From positions 124,001 to 188,000 of the forward strand of contig PAPF01000016.1 in assembly GCA_002708825.1 (NCBI GenBank): a stretch of DNA of 64,000 nt, written 5' to 3'. Below are positions 1 through 8,687 of this stretch, one piece after another (position 1 is the first letter of the stretch; each line of letters opens with the position of its first letter). The notes beneath the pieces are model-generated. The model searched no databases. It was not told the DNA's origin and was given only the letters and a program-made list of their open reading frames with translations. A program made the position numbers and the translations under genes. The stretch comes from Phyllobacteriaceae bacterium. GTDB taxonomy: Bacteria > Pseudomonadota > Alphaproteobacteria > Rhizobiales > Rhizobiaceae.

Positions 1-312
1 GAATCCGTCATCTGGCCGGTGCTCGCGACCCGCGTGCCCGCCTTCGAGGCCATCAAGCCGGGCCGGGCCTGGGCCGGGCATTACGATTACAACACGCTCG
101 ACCAGAACGCGGTGATCGGCCCGCATGCGGACCTGTCCAATTTCTGGTTCTGCAACGGTTTCTCGGGTCATGGCCTGCAACAGGCTCCGGCCGCCGGGAA
201 TGCCATCGCGGAACGCATCGTCCATGGCGCCTATCGCACCATCGACCTGTCGCGCTTTTCCCATGAGCGGATTGCCGCCGGACGCCCGATGCGCGAACTC
301 AACGTGATCTGA
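1..312 (+). CDS. FAD-dependent oxidoreductase, C-terminal fragment (DAO family)
   Basis: The reading frame is open from the first base of the window, so only the last 103 residues are present. They carry the C-terminal signature of D-amino-acid-oxidase-type flavoproteins: a stretch reading [14 protein letters not shown], which in this family contacts the FAD pyrophosphate and isoalloxazine, preceded by an aromatic-rich beta segment ([17 protein letters not shown]). The relatives I recognise are FOXRED1-like and sarcosine/glycine-oxidase-like enzymes that oxidise amines or amino acids. The substrate cannot be told from the tail. The gene ends about 115 bases before leuD and reads in the same direction. 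Confidence 0.85.
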   Translation, partial: ESVIWPVLATRVPAFEAIKPGRAWAGHYDYNTLDQNAVIGPHADLSNFWFCNGFSGHGLQQAPAAGNAIAERIVHGAYRTIDLSRFSHERIAAGRPMRELNVI

Positions 313-427
313 CGTGACCGGCCGGCGGGGTGCATCGAGGTGAACCGACGGCCATGACACGCAGCCCCTTTGAAATTTGCCGCGCCTTTGCTAAAGCCCG
401 TGCCAGACAGTTCTCAGGGAAATGGCC

Positions 428-1033
428 ATGGACAAGTTCACCAAGCTCACAGGCGTTGCCGCACCGATGCCGATCGTCAACATCGACACGGACATGATCA
501 TTCCGAAGGATTACCTGAAGACGATCAAGCGGACAGGGCTGGGAACCGGCCTTTTCTCAGAGATGCGCTACAACGAGGACGGCACCGAGAACCCCGATTT
601 CGTGCTCAACAAGCCGGCCTATCGCAATGCGCAGATCCTTGTCGCCGGCGACAATTTCGGCTGCGGTTCCTCGCGCGAACATGCGCCCTGGGCGCTGCTC
701 GATTTCGGCATCCGCTGCGTGATCTCCACCTCGTTTGCCGACATCTTCTACAACAACTGCTTCAAGAACGGCATCCTGCCGATCCGGGTCAGCCAGGAAG
801 AACTCGACAAGCTGATGGACGATGCCGAGCGCGGTGCCAATGCCACGCTGACCGTCGATCTGGAAGCCATGGAGATCCGTGGCCCCGACGGCGGTGTCAT
901 CACGTTCGAACTGGACGAATTCAAGCGCCACTGCTTGCTCAATGGCCTTGACGATATCGGGCTCACGCTGGAAAAGGCGTCATCCATCGAAACCTTCGAG
1001 AAGAAGGCCGCCGAGACGCGTCCCTGGGCCTGA
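428..1033 (+). CDS. leuD: 3-isopropylmalate dehydratase small subunit LeuD
   Basis: Small (swivel) subunit of isopropylmalate isomerase, which with the iron-sulfur large subunit LeuC converts 2-isopropylmalate to 3-isopropylmalate in leucine biosynthesis. The 201-residue length is normal. The substrate-binding loop [13 protein letters not shown] lies at residues 74-86, and the N-terminal IDTDMIIPK motif is intact. The start at 428 (MDKF) is preferred over the ATG at 422 because the AGGGA at 416-420 then sits 7 bases upstream. LeuC is not in the window. leuB follows 2.2 kb downstream after four unrelated genes. Confidence 0.97.
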   Translation: MDKFTKLTGVAAPMPIVNIDTDMIIPKDYLKTIKRTGLGTGLFSEMRYNEDGTENPDFVLNKPAYRNAQILVAGDNFGCGSSREHAPWALLDFGIRCVISTSFADIFYNNCFKNGILPIRVSQEELDKLMDDAERGANATLTVDLEAMEIRGPDGGVITFELDEFKRHCLLNGLDDIGLTLEKASSIETFEKKAAETRPWA

Positions 1034-1053
1034 CAGCCTAGGGTTCAGCGCCA

Positions 1054-1290
1054 ATGAAGCCATTCCTCCCCCGGCGCTTCGAGGGACTCGTCTTCGGTCT
1101 GCTTCTGACCGGGATGATGTCGTGCCTTGTCTCCGGCCTGTCTGTTTTCCTGGCGCGTGGCGCCGCGCCGGGCTTCGCCGGGCTCTGGTTGGCCGCATGG
1201 CTGCCGTCCTGGGCGCTGGCCTTTCCCGTTGTCCTGTTCGTCAATCCGCTGGTCCGCCGGATCGTGGGAACCATCGTGAAGCCGCAGTGA
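1054..1290 (+). CDS. DUF2798 family small membrane protein
   Basis: A 78-residue protein with two predicted membrane helices, about residues 12-34 and 43-64, a basic N-terminus (KPFLPRRFEG) and a short polar C-terminus ending IVGTIVKPQ. The pattern F..LL...MS..VS...........GF...W...W...W..AFP.....P..RR.V matches the DUF2798 family as I know it. Its function is unknown. It begins 20 bases after leuD in the same direction, so it may be read from the leuD transcript, but a link to leucine synthesis is not implied. Confidence 0.7.
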   Translation: MKPFLPRRFEGLVFGLLLTGMMSCLVSGLSVFLARGAAPGFAGLWLAAWLPSWALAFPVVLFVNPLVRRIVGTIVKPQ

Positions 1291-1315
1291 ATCTCGACAG
1301 AAAGAAAGCCCGCCC

Positions 1316-1696
1316 ATGCGCAAGCTGATTTCCACCGGATCGCCCTTCGAGAAGCAGGCCGGCTACAGCCGGGCGGTTGTCGATGGCGGTTTCTGTTTCG
1401 TTTCCGGCACGACCGGTTACGACTATGCCACCATGACCATGCCGGACAGCGTGGAAGTTCAGGCGCGCAATGCCTTCGCCACCATTGCCGCGGCGCTGGC
1501 CGATGCCGGGTTTTCACTCGCCGACGTGGTGAGCGCCGTCTATTATGTCACCGACGCCGCGTATGCGGATGCCGTCTTCAAGGTGACGGGCGAGCACTTC
1601 GGCGACATCCGCCCAGCCGCGACCATGGTCGTTGCCGGCCTGATCCGCCCCGAAATGAAGGTCGAGATCGAGGTGACGGCCCGCAAGCGAAGCTGA
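1316..1696 (+). CDS. RidA family enamine/imine deaminase
   Basis: A 126-residue member of the RidA/YjgF/YER057c/UK114 family, small trimeric cytosolic proteins that hydrolyse reactive 2-aminoacrylate-type enamines made by PLP enzymes. Family features visible are GGFCFVSGTTGYD near residue 25, the run QARNAFATIAAALADAGFSLADVVSAVYYVTD, and the C-terminal P.ATMVVAGLIRPEMKVEIEVTA. The usual catalytic arginine of true RidA (R in the R-P-A pattern) appears here only as the PAATMV segment, so it may be one of the Rid subgroups of uncertain activity. It lies 25 bases after the DUF2798 gene in the same run. Confidence 0.88.
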   Translation: MRKLISTGSPFEKQAGYSRAVVDGGFCFVSGTTGYDYATMTMPDSVEVQARNAFATIAAALADAGFSLADVVSAVYYVTDAAYADAVFKVTGEHFGDIRPAATMVVAGLIRPEMKVEIEVTARKRS

Positions 1697-1706
1697 GGAG
1701 GTCGCG

Positions 1707-2102
1707 ATGACCCGGGACCCGGACGCCAATCCCCATTTCTGTCCGGGCTGCGGCGCGCGCCAGCGCTTCTTTCCGCGCTATCCCTGGCATTTCTGCCAGG
1801 CCTGCCTCGACCGGGCCACCGATGCGGAAGGCCGGTCACTGGTCTTCGGCAACGCCAGCCTCTCCGGCGGACTCACCTGGGCCTACAGGAACGAGCCGGA
1901 CAGGACTGACAGCAACGCACTGGAGGTGGTCTGCCTCATTGCCGGCCGCCCGGTTCTGGTGCACGAGGCGCGCTTCGGCGGTGTTGTCGCGGAACCGCTG
2001 CAGGATGCTCCGGCGGCGCACCGGCATGAAAGGACGGTTGATCTGAGCCGGCATCACCGGCTGGAAGCGGCGCGCGCACGCCTCGTCAGCCGCCGATCGT
2101 GA
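1707..2102 (+). CDS. Hypothetical protein with N-terminal zinc ribbon
   Basis: A 131-residue cytosolic protein I cannot assign to a named family. The N-terminus has two CxxC knuckles, CPGC at about 12-15 and CQAC at about 31-34, forming a probable zinc ribbon. The rest contains a beta-rich segment (GGLTWAYRNEPDRTDSNALEVVCLIAGRPVLVHEARFGGVVAEPL) and an Arg/His-rich tail. It starts 10 bases after the RidA gene and is the last gene of the leuD run. Its final 17 bases overlap the 3' end of the M23 peptidase gene on the opposite strand. Confidence 0.7.
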   Translation: MTRDPDANPHFCPGCGARQRFFPRYPWHFCQACLDRATDAEGRSLVFGNASLSGGLTWAYRNEPDRTDSNALEVVCLIAGRPVLVHEARFGGVVAEPLQDAPAAHRHERTVDLSRHHRLEAARARLVSRRS

Positions 2103-3084
2103 GCGTCCGGCGCGCGCTGCGGATGACCTCGCCCCCGCGCAGCAATTCGATCAGCAGGCCATGCTCGCCCGCTGCGGGCGCGCCCCGCTTGCCGGCGAAG
2201 ACCGAATAGGTGGCCTTGGAGCGGTCCATGGGCTTGGACGTGACGTCGGCGATGACGCCTCCGGCCGGGCCGTTGAGGCGAAGGCGGATGCGGTCGCCCT
2301 TGCGCAGGTTGGCGAACCATGCCCAGCCGGTCAGGGCGCCGGCGCGGACGTCCGGCAGCCTTGGTGCACCGGTCTCGCCCAGGGTATCATGATCCACCGC
2401 GCCGGATGCAAAACCGGCATCCAGCAGGGTGCCGTCGCCATCGCCGAGCCGTCCGGCGAAATCGCCGTCGAACAGGGAGCGGACCTCGCCAAGCCCGCCA
2501 TCGCAACCCGCATCCAGCGGTCGTCCGGTCAGAAGGTCGACCGGCTTGCCGTCGATCCGCAATTCGGCATGCACATGGGGAAACTGCGCCATTCCCGAAG
2601 CGCCGATCTGGCCGATCGGCTGTCCCCGGGCCACCGTGTCCCCGTTGCGGACCCGGACCGATCCACGGCGCAAGTGGCAATACTGCGTGACCGCGCCGTC
2701 ACCGTGATCGATGAGCACGCCATTGCCGCATTCGCGGTCGGCGATGGCCTTGCGGTCGTCCTCGGTCCGCACGAGGCGGTCGTCCTCCCCGTCGCGGATG
2801 CCGCGCACGATGCCATCGCGCATGGCAAGGACGGGCACGCCTCCTGCCACGTCGGCCATCGAGCGTACCCGGACGTCGATTCCCGTATGCCCGTCATAGG
2901 TCGCCGGCCCGCAATAGGGGTCCGCAGCACCGGGACCGGGCTCCATGTCCGGCATCTGCTGAAGAAAACAGGTCCTGCCGAGGTCGCAATCGACAGGCGG
3001 TCCGTAATCGCCGGCCCAGGCGGGCGCAACGGGCAGGCCGGCGGCCAGTACTAGGCCGAGGATACGCAGTTGGGCTGCGGACAT
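2086..3084 (-). CDS. Secreted M23 family metallopeptidase (LytM-type)
   Basis: A 332-residue exported protein with a signal peptide of about 24 residues ending APAWA. The peptidase domain has the M23 zinc pattern: HTGIDVRV (HxxxD), a central GVLIDHGDGAVTQYCHL strand, and FPHVHAEL (HxH). Such enzymes cut the peptide cross-links of peptidoglycan, or act as inactive activators of amidases; here the metal ligands look complete. A C-terminal beta domain follows. The start at 3084 is preferred over upstream frame extensions because AGGGAG lies 7 bases before it and the signal peptide then begins properly. It is convergent with the zinc-ribbon gene and divergent from leuB. Confidence 0.88.
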   Translation of the reverse strand: MSAAQLRILGLVLAAGLPVAPAWAGDYGPPVDCDLGRTCFLQQMPDMEPGPGAADPYCGPATYDGHTGIDVRVRSMADVAGGVPVLAMRDGIVRGIRDGEDDRLVRTEDDRKAIADRECGNGVLIDHGDGAVTQYCHLRRGSVRVRNGDTVARGQPIGQIGASGMAQFPHVHAELRIDGKPVDLLTGRPLDAGCDGGLGEVRSLFDGDFAGRLGDGDGTLLDAGFASGAVDHDTLGETGAPRLPDVRAGALTGWAWFANLRKGDRIRLRLNGPAGGVIADVTSKPMDRSKATYSVFAGKRGAPAAGEHGLLIELLRGGEVIRSARRTLTIGG

Positions 3085-3151
3085 GCCTGGACTCCCTGGT
3101 TCTGGATGCGTCGCCCGGACAGTATTGCATGAATGAAGGCGTGAATGCGAC

Positions 3152-3180
3152 TTGCCTTGTGAAGGCCGGAGGGATAGCAA
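3152..3180 (+). promoter_or_regulatory. Possible leuB promoter
   Basis: TTGCCT at 3152-3157 and TAGCAA at 3175-3180 are 17 bases apart, resembling -35 and -10 elements of the housekeeping sigma factor. They would place transcription start near 3187, about 30 bases before leuB. The match is weak in the -10 and rests on inspection only. Confidence 0.3.
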
Positions 3181-3218
3181 GACCCGGAATTTGACCATTT
3201 TCGGAGGTTTTCACGCCC

Positions 3219-4331
<1,113 letters not shown>

Positions 4332-4355
4332 TACTGCCCTTCCGTTGGACACCGG

Positions 4356-4385
4356 CCCGGCGGGAGATTCCCGCCGGGTTCTCTT
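4356..4385 (+). terminator. Rho-independent terminator of leuB
   Basis: CCCGGCGGGA and its complement form a perfect GC-rich hairpin at 4356-4378 with a short loop, followed by TTCTCTTT. It lies 25 bases after the leuB stop. Confidence 0.8.
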
Positions 4386-4408
4386 TCGTGCTGCTTCCAA
4401 AGCCGCAA

Positions 4409-4436
4409 TTGACTCTTCAGCCAAACATCGTAAAAG
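4409..4436 (+). promoter_or_regulatory. Probable asd promoter
   Basis: TTGACT at 4409-4414 and TAAAAG at 4431-4436 are separated by 16 bases. This predicts a start of transcription near 4443 and a leader of about 265 bases before asd, long enough to hold the leader frame and hairpins described separately. The same TTGACT-N16-TAAAA arrangement precedes the marR gene at 8622. Confidence 0.45.
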
Positions 4437-4525
4437 CGCTCCATCAGAAAACGGGAACGGAACCGATGCGCGGATTCCTCATTGCATTCATGACCAGCGG
4501 GACGGTGGCGGCACCGGGCGGGTTC

Positions 4526-4585
4526 ATGCGTGCCGCCCGTTTCACCAAGACCACGGCCAAAAAAACGACCGTCACCACGGTCTGA
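4526..4585 (+). CDS. Candidate Thr/Lys-rich leader peptide upstream of asd
   Basis: A 19-codon frame, MRAARFTKTTAKKTTVTTV, contains 7 threonines and 3 lysines within its last 13 codons. Asd makes aspartate semialdehyde, the branch precursor of threonine, methionine and lysine, so the composition is what a regulatory leader peptide sensing Thr and Lys would have. A GGGCGGG lies 4-10 bases upstream as a possible ribosome site. The frame can also be read from an ATG at 4466 (39 codons). Its 3' part is inside a hairpin (4567-4582). There is no U-tract terminator before asd, so classical attenuation is not proved. Coding status is inference. Confidence 0.35.
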   Translation: MRAARFTKTTAKKTTVTTV

Positions 4586-4662
4586 TCCTTCTTGGCCTGA
4601 TCCCCTGATGCTTCCCGGGACAGACCGGGAAGGCGAAAGGCCCGAGCGACAAGTGCCGGGCC
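4555..4662 (+). promoter_or_regulatory. Nested hairpins in the asd leader
   Basis: Three structures follow one another. GGCCAA (4555-4560) pairs with TTGGCC (4592-4597) around an inner hairpin GACCGT/ACGGTC (4567-4572 with 4577-4582) that covers the end of the leader frame. CTTCCCGG (4611-4618) pairs with CCGGGAAG (4625-4632). GGCCCG (4639-4644) pairs with CGGGCC (4657-4662). TCCTT at 4586-4590, just after the leader stop, is complementary to AAGGA at 4692-4696, the probable ribosome site of asd. Alternative pairing could couple leader translation to asd translation; this is inference. Confidence 0.35.
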
Positions 4663-4707
4663 GGACGCGAAAAGGGAAGCGACACCGATCCAAGGACGGA
4701 CACGAAC

Positions 4708-5742
4708 ATGGGTTTCAAGATTGCAGTCGTCGGCGCCACGGGCAATGTGGGCCGTGAAATGCTCAACATCCTGGAAGAACGCGGCTTTCCCGCCGACGAG
4801 GTGGTGCCGCTGGCATCGCGCCGTTCGGTCGGCCAGGAAGTCTCCTACGGCGACAGGACGCTGAAGGTGAAGGCGCTCGACTCCTACGACTTCTCGGATA
4901 CCGACATCTGCCTCATGTCGGCCGGCGGCTCGATCTCCAAGGAATGGTCGCCGAAGATCGGCGCGCAGGGCTGCGTCGTCATCGACAATTCCTCGGCCTG
5001 GCGCTACGACGCCGATGTGCCGCTGATCGTGCCGGAGGTAAACCCGGACGCGGTGGAAAGCTTCCGCAAGAAGAACATCATCGCGAACCCCAATTGCTCG
5101 ACCGCCCAGCTTGTCGTGGCACTGAAGCCGCTGCATGACGCCGCGACCATCAAGCGCGTGGTCGTGTCCACCTACCAGTCGGTGTCCGGCGCCGGCAAGG
5201 AAGGCATGGACGAACTGTTCAACCAGACGCGCGCGGTCTTCGTCTCCGACCCGGTGGAAGCCAGGAAGTTCACCAAGCGCATCGCCTTCAACGTCATTCC
5301 CCATATCGATCTCTTCATGGAAGACGGCTACACCAAGGAGGAATGGAAGGTGCTGGCCGAGACCAAGAAGATGCTGGACCCGAAGATCAAGGTCACCTGC
5401 ACGGCGGTGCGCGTTCCGGTCTTCATCGGCCACTCCGAAAGCGTCAACCTGGAATTCGAGAAGCCGATCACGGCGGATGAGGCGCGCGACATCCTGCGCG
5501 AGGCGCCCGGCTGCCAGGTGATCGACAAGCACGAGGACGGCGGCTACATCACCCCGCACGAATCGGCCGGCGAGGACGCCACCTATATCTCGCGCATCCG
5601 CGAGGACGCGACGGTGGAAAACGGCCTTGCCATGTGGGTGGTTTCCGACAACCTGCGCAAGGGTGCGGCGCTCAACACGGTGCAGATCGCCGAACTGCTC
5701 GTCGCCCGCGGCCTCATCCAGCCGAAGAAGCAGGCGGCCTGA
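4708..5742 (+). CDS. asd: Aspartate-semialdehyde dehydrogenase
   Basis: NADPH-dependent reduction of aspartyl phosphate to aspartate semialdehyde, the branch point to lysine/mDAP, threonine and methionine. At 344 residues it belongs to the shorter Asd type. The N-terminal GATGNVGREML binds NADP, and the catalytic cysteine sits in NPNCSTAQL at about residue 130. The later segment VSGAGKEGMDEL is also typical. AAGGA at 4692-4696 precedes the ATG. It is a single-gene unit: leader with hairpins in front, perfect terminator behind. Confidence 0.98.
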   Translation: MGFKIAVVGATGNVGREMLNILEERGFPADEVVPLASRRSVGQEVSYGDRTLKVKALDSYDFSDTDICLMSAGGSISKEWSPKIGAQGCVVIDNSSAWRYDADVPLIVPEVNPDAVESFRKKNIIANPNCSTAQLVVALKPLHDAATIKRVVVSTYQSVSGAGKEGMDELFNQTRAVFVSDPVEARKFTKRIAFNVIPHIDLFMEDGYTKEEWKVLAETKKMLDPKIKVTCTAVRVPVFIGHSESVNLEFEKPITADEARDILREAPGCQVIDKHEDGGYITPHESAGEDATYISRIREDATVENGLAMWVVSDNLRKGAALNTVQIAELLVARGLIQPKKQAA

Positions 5743-5767
5743 GACGCACCGCTTTCGTATCGAAGAC

Positions 5768-5803
5768 AAAAGGCCCGGACGTTGCCGTCCGGGCCTTTTG
5801 CGT
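5768..5803 (+). terminator. Rho-independent terminator of asd
   Basis: A perfect 14-bp stem (5768-5781 with 5786-5799, AAAAGGCCCGGACG and its complement) with a TTGC loop. The T-run forms the descending arm, so the stem with its A-run would also work on the other strand. Confidence 0.85.
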
Positions 5804-5889
5804 TTCCGCGTTCAACGTCTTGCATTGAGGCAGGAAGGAAATCCCGTTAAGGTTGTTGTCGCTGTATCGTGACCGGGGAGCCAACGGGC

Positions 5890-6216
5890 ATGGAGTCCAC
5901 TTCTTTCAAATACATGATGCTGTTTCCGGCAGCGCTGTTTGCCGGAATGGGCGTTGTCATGGGGCTCGGTCTCGTCGGTCCCAATCCGTGGTTCGGTTAC
6001 CGCACTGGGCGGACGTTGGGCAATGAAGCCCTTTGGTATTCGGTGAATGCCAATGCGGGCTGGGCGTTGTTTGCTGGCGGTATATTGTCCGCGGTCGTGA
6101 TCCGGATCATCTTTACGCTGAACCTCGATGTCAGTGCCAAGAGCCTGCTTTCGCTTCTCCCGGTCATTGCTGCGGCGGGCCTTACGATTCTCGTCGGCGT
6201 TGCAAGCGGCGCCTGA
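5890..6216 (+). CDS. SdpI-like small membrane protein
   Basis: A 108-residue protein with three predicted membrane helices (about 8-30, 55-77 and 83-106). The sequence NPWFGYRTGRTLGNEALWYSVNANAG matches the short SdpI/YhfL-type motif N..FG.RT..TL....W...N...G. In Bacillus, SdpI is an immunity and signalling membrane protein; most short bacterial relatives have no known role. The ATG at 5890 is preferred over a GTG at 5869 because GGGGAG lies 9 bases upstream. It stands alone after the asd terminator. Confidence 0.65.
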   Translation: MESTSFKYMMLFPAALFAGMGVVMGLGLVGPNPWFGYRTGRTLGNEALWYSVNANAGWALFAGGILSAVVIRIIFTLNLDVSAKSLLSLLPVIAAAGLTILVGVASGA

Positions 6217-6250
6217 TCGGGGCCGGAAGCCGGGCACGAGGCCTCCCGCC

Positions 6251-6415
6251 GTCATCCCCGGGCTTGTCCGGGGGATCCGCGACTTGGAAGAGGCAGGGAT
6301 CAACGCAAGGTCCGGAACGTCCGTTCACGGGAACGCCACCGGGGCTGAAGCCAATGGCCGGTGCAGGGTCAGATGGCGTCTGGAGGCAGATCCTCGCCAC
6401 GAGGGCGAGGATGAC
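6251..6415. repeat. REP-like pair of 27-nt hairpins in inverted orientation
   Basis: Arm 1 is 6251-6277 (begins GTCATCC, ends GGATC) and arm 2 is 6389-6415, the same element on the opposite strand. Compared in the same orientation they agree at 19 of 27 positions. Each folds into a 9-bp stem (one mismatch in arm 1) with a 5-nt loop, CTTGT or CTCGT. Three of the differing base pairs are compensatory: C-G/T-A, G-C/C-G and G-C/C-G. Elements starting GTCATCC are familiar as dispersed intergenic palindromes in alphaproteobacterial genomes. The 111 bases between the arms hold no gene that I can see. Confidence 0.7.
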
Positions 6416-6495
6416 GCGCGAAGAAGGCGGACATGACGGACAGGCCGCGCGCTTTGCCGCAGCGAAGGCGCGTCGGCCAGTTGTCCTTGCCGGTC

Positions 6496-8559
6496 TTACA
6501 TCTCGCGTTCCGGATGAACGGCCAGTCCCCGGCCCTTCAGCATCGCGTCGACCGAGGGCATCTTGCCCCGGAATGCCTTGTAGAGCGTCTCCGGATCGGC
6601 CGATCCGCCCGCCGCGTAGATATGCGTCTTCAGCTTTTCGGCCAGTTCCGGGTTGAACGGGTCGCCCGTCTCCTCGAAGGCCTCGAAGGCATCGGCGTCG
6701 AGAACCTCCGACCAGAGATAGGAGTAATAGCCGGCTGAATATCCGTCACCGGAAAAGACATGGGCGAAATGCGGTGTCCGGTGGCGCATGGCGATGGCTT
6801 CCGGCTTGCCCAGTTTCGCCATGGTATCGGCCTCGAAGGCGATGGCATCGGCGGGCATCTCGGTCTGCTGGTGGAAGGCCATGTCCATCAGCGCGGAAGC
6901 GGTGAATTCCACGGTGGCGAAACCCTGGTCGAAGGCCTGCGCGGCGGTCAGCTTGTCGATCAGCGCGCGCGGCATGGGTTCGCCGGTCTTCACATGGCGG
7001 GCATGCCTTTCCAGCACTTCCGGCACCGTCAGCCAGTGTTCGTAAAGCTGCGAGGGCAGTTCGACGAAGTCGCGCGGCACGGATGTTCCCGAGACCGAAG
7101 GCCATGTCACCTCGGTCAGCATGCCGTGCAGGGCGTGTCCGAACTCGTGGAACAGGGTGCGCGCCTCGTCCATGGAAAGCAGCGCCGGCTTGCCCGGGGC
7201 CGGCCTGGCGAAATTCATCACGTTGTAGATGATCGGACGCTGCCCGCCTTCCAGCTTGTGGGCCGATTGCAGGGCGCTCATCCAGGCGCCCGAGCGCTTG
7301 GTCGGGCGGTTGAAATAATCGGCGATGAAGACACCGCGCGATGAGCCGTCGCCATTGAGGATCTCGAAGACGCGGGCATCCTCGTGCCAGACCTTCAGCT
7401 CCGGCTTTTCCTCGAAGGTGAGGCCGAACAGGCGGTTCGCCACGTCGAAACAGGCGGCAATGATGTTGTCGAGCTGGAGATAGGGCTTCAGTTCCGTTTC
7501 ATCGAAGGCATATTTCTCCGAGCGCAGCCGGTCGGCAAAGAAGCGCCAGTCCCAGCCGGCGATCTCGTGATTGTGCCCGGAGGCGGCGGCGATCCGGCGC
7601 AGGTCCGCTTCGTCCGCGGCGGCCTTTCCCTTCGCCATCTCCCAGACCGGTTCCAGCAGGTCCATGACCGCGCCGGGCGTCTTGGCCATGGTGTTGTCGA
7701 GTTTCAGCGCCGCATAGGTCTCATAGCCAAGAAGCCGCGCCTTTTCGGCACGCAGGGCCAGCGTTTCCGCGACGATGGCCGAATTGTCGTGCTCGCCGCC
7801 ATTCTGGCCGCGCATGGTGAAGGCTTGGAATGCCTTCTCGCGCAAGTCGCGGCGCGGTGACAGCGTCATGAAGGGCTCGTAGATCGAGCGCGACAGGGTG
7901 ATGGCATACCGGCCCTTTTCGCCCCGGCTCTCGGCAGCCTCGGCCATGGCGGCGGTCAGGAAATCCGGCAGGCCGTCGACATCGGCCTCATCGAGGAACA
8001 GCGCCCATCCGGCCTCGTCGGCCAGCACGTTCTGGCCGAAGGCCGCACCGAGACCGGCGAGCTTCTCGTTGATTTCCGCCAGCCGGACCTTTCCGGCCTC
8101 GTCGAGCTTCGCGCCGGAACGGACGAAGCCCTTCCATGTGAGTTCGAGCACGCGCGCGGTTTCTCCGTCCAGTTCGAGCCCGTCGCGGCGGTTCCAAAGA
8201 TCGTCGATGCGGGCGAAAAGATCCGGGTTCATCGAGATCGCGGAGAAATGGCGCGACATCTTCGGTGCCAGTTCACGTTCCAGCTTCTGGATTTGCGGAT
8301 TGGTATGCGCGCCTGCGAGGCCCCAGAAGATGGCGGCGGCGCGGCTGAGCGCTTCTCCGGCCAGTTCCAGCGCAGCAAGCGTATTGGCGATGGTCGGCGT
8401 TGCCGGATTGGCGGCAATGGTGGCGATCTCTGCGCTATGGGCAGCCAGCGCCGCGTCGAAGACCGGCGCGAAATCCTCCGTTTGGATGGCGCCATAGTCC
8501 GGCAGGCCGAGAGGGCCGGTCCAGGCGGTCAGCGGATGCGAAGCGAGATCGATCGTCAC
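6496..8559 (-). CDS. M3 family oligopeptidase (oligopeptidase A / Dcp type)
   Basis: A 687-residue cytosolic zinc metallopeptidase of the thimet oligopeptidase family. The catalytic HEFGHALH (HExxH variant with the zinc histidines and glutamate) lies at about residue 470, and the downstream E of the metal site falls in the FVELPSQLYEHW segment. The length and the C-terminal FSGDGYSAGYYSYLWSEVLDADAFEAF signature are typical of PrlC/Dcp proteins, which degrade short peptides, including cleaved signal peptides. It is divergent from the marR gene, sharing the intergenic promoter region at 8560-8687. The REP-like pair lies just behind it. Confidence 0.93.
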   Translation of the reverse strand: MTIDLASHPLTAWTGPLGLPDYGAIQTEDFAPVFDAALAAHSAEIATIAANPATPTIANTLAALELAGEALSRAAAIFWGLAGAHTNPQIQKLERELAPKMSRHFSAISMNPDLFARIDDLWNRRDGLELDGETARVLELTWKGFVRSGAKLDEAGKVRLAEINEKLAGLGAAFGQNVLADEAGWALFLDEADVDGLPDFLTAAMAEAAESRGEKGRYAITLSRSIYEPFMTLSPRRDLREKAFQAFTMRGQNGGEHDNSAIVAETLALRAEKARLLGYETYAALKLDNTMAKTPGAVMDLLEPVWEMAKGKAAADEADLRRIAAASGHNHEIAGWDWRFFADRLRSEKYAFDETELKPYLQLDNIIAACFDVANRLFGLTFEEKPELKVWHEDARVFEILNGDGSSRGVFIADYFNRPTKRSGAWMSALQSAHKLEGGQRPIIYNVMNFARPAPGKPALLSMDEARTLFHEFGHALHGMLTEVTWPSVSGTSVPRDFVELPSQLYEHWLTVPEVLERHARHVKTGEPMPRALIDKLTAAQAFDQGFATVEFTASALMDMAFHQQTEMPADAIAFEADTMAKLGKPEAIAMRHRTPHFAHVFSGDGYSAGYYSYLWSEVLDADAFEAFEETGDPFNPELAEKLKTHIYAAGGSADPETLYKAFRGKMPSVDAMLKGRGLAVHPEREM

Positions 8560-8621
8560 GGGCTTTTCTCCATTCGGGAAATCGCTGCGGATGTAGGTGG
8601 CACGGGCGCCGGTGGCAATGC

Positions 8622-8671
8622 TTGACTTTCGATCCGGGCAAACTAAAACATCCTTATTATAAGGTCTCCTT
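8622..8671 (+). promoter_or_regulatory. marR promoter with overlapping dyad operator
   Basis: TTGACT (8622-8627) and TAAAAC (8644-8649), 16 bases apart, form a likely promoter. Immediately downstream is the near-perfect palindrome CCTTATTATAAGG (8652-8664), whose AAGG half also pairs with CCTT at 8668-8671. Covering the transcription start just ahead of a MarR gene, this is the expected place for an autoregulatory operator; binding is inferred. Confidence 0.45.
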
Positions 8672-8687
8672 ACTATTGGGATGTTTG

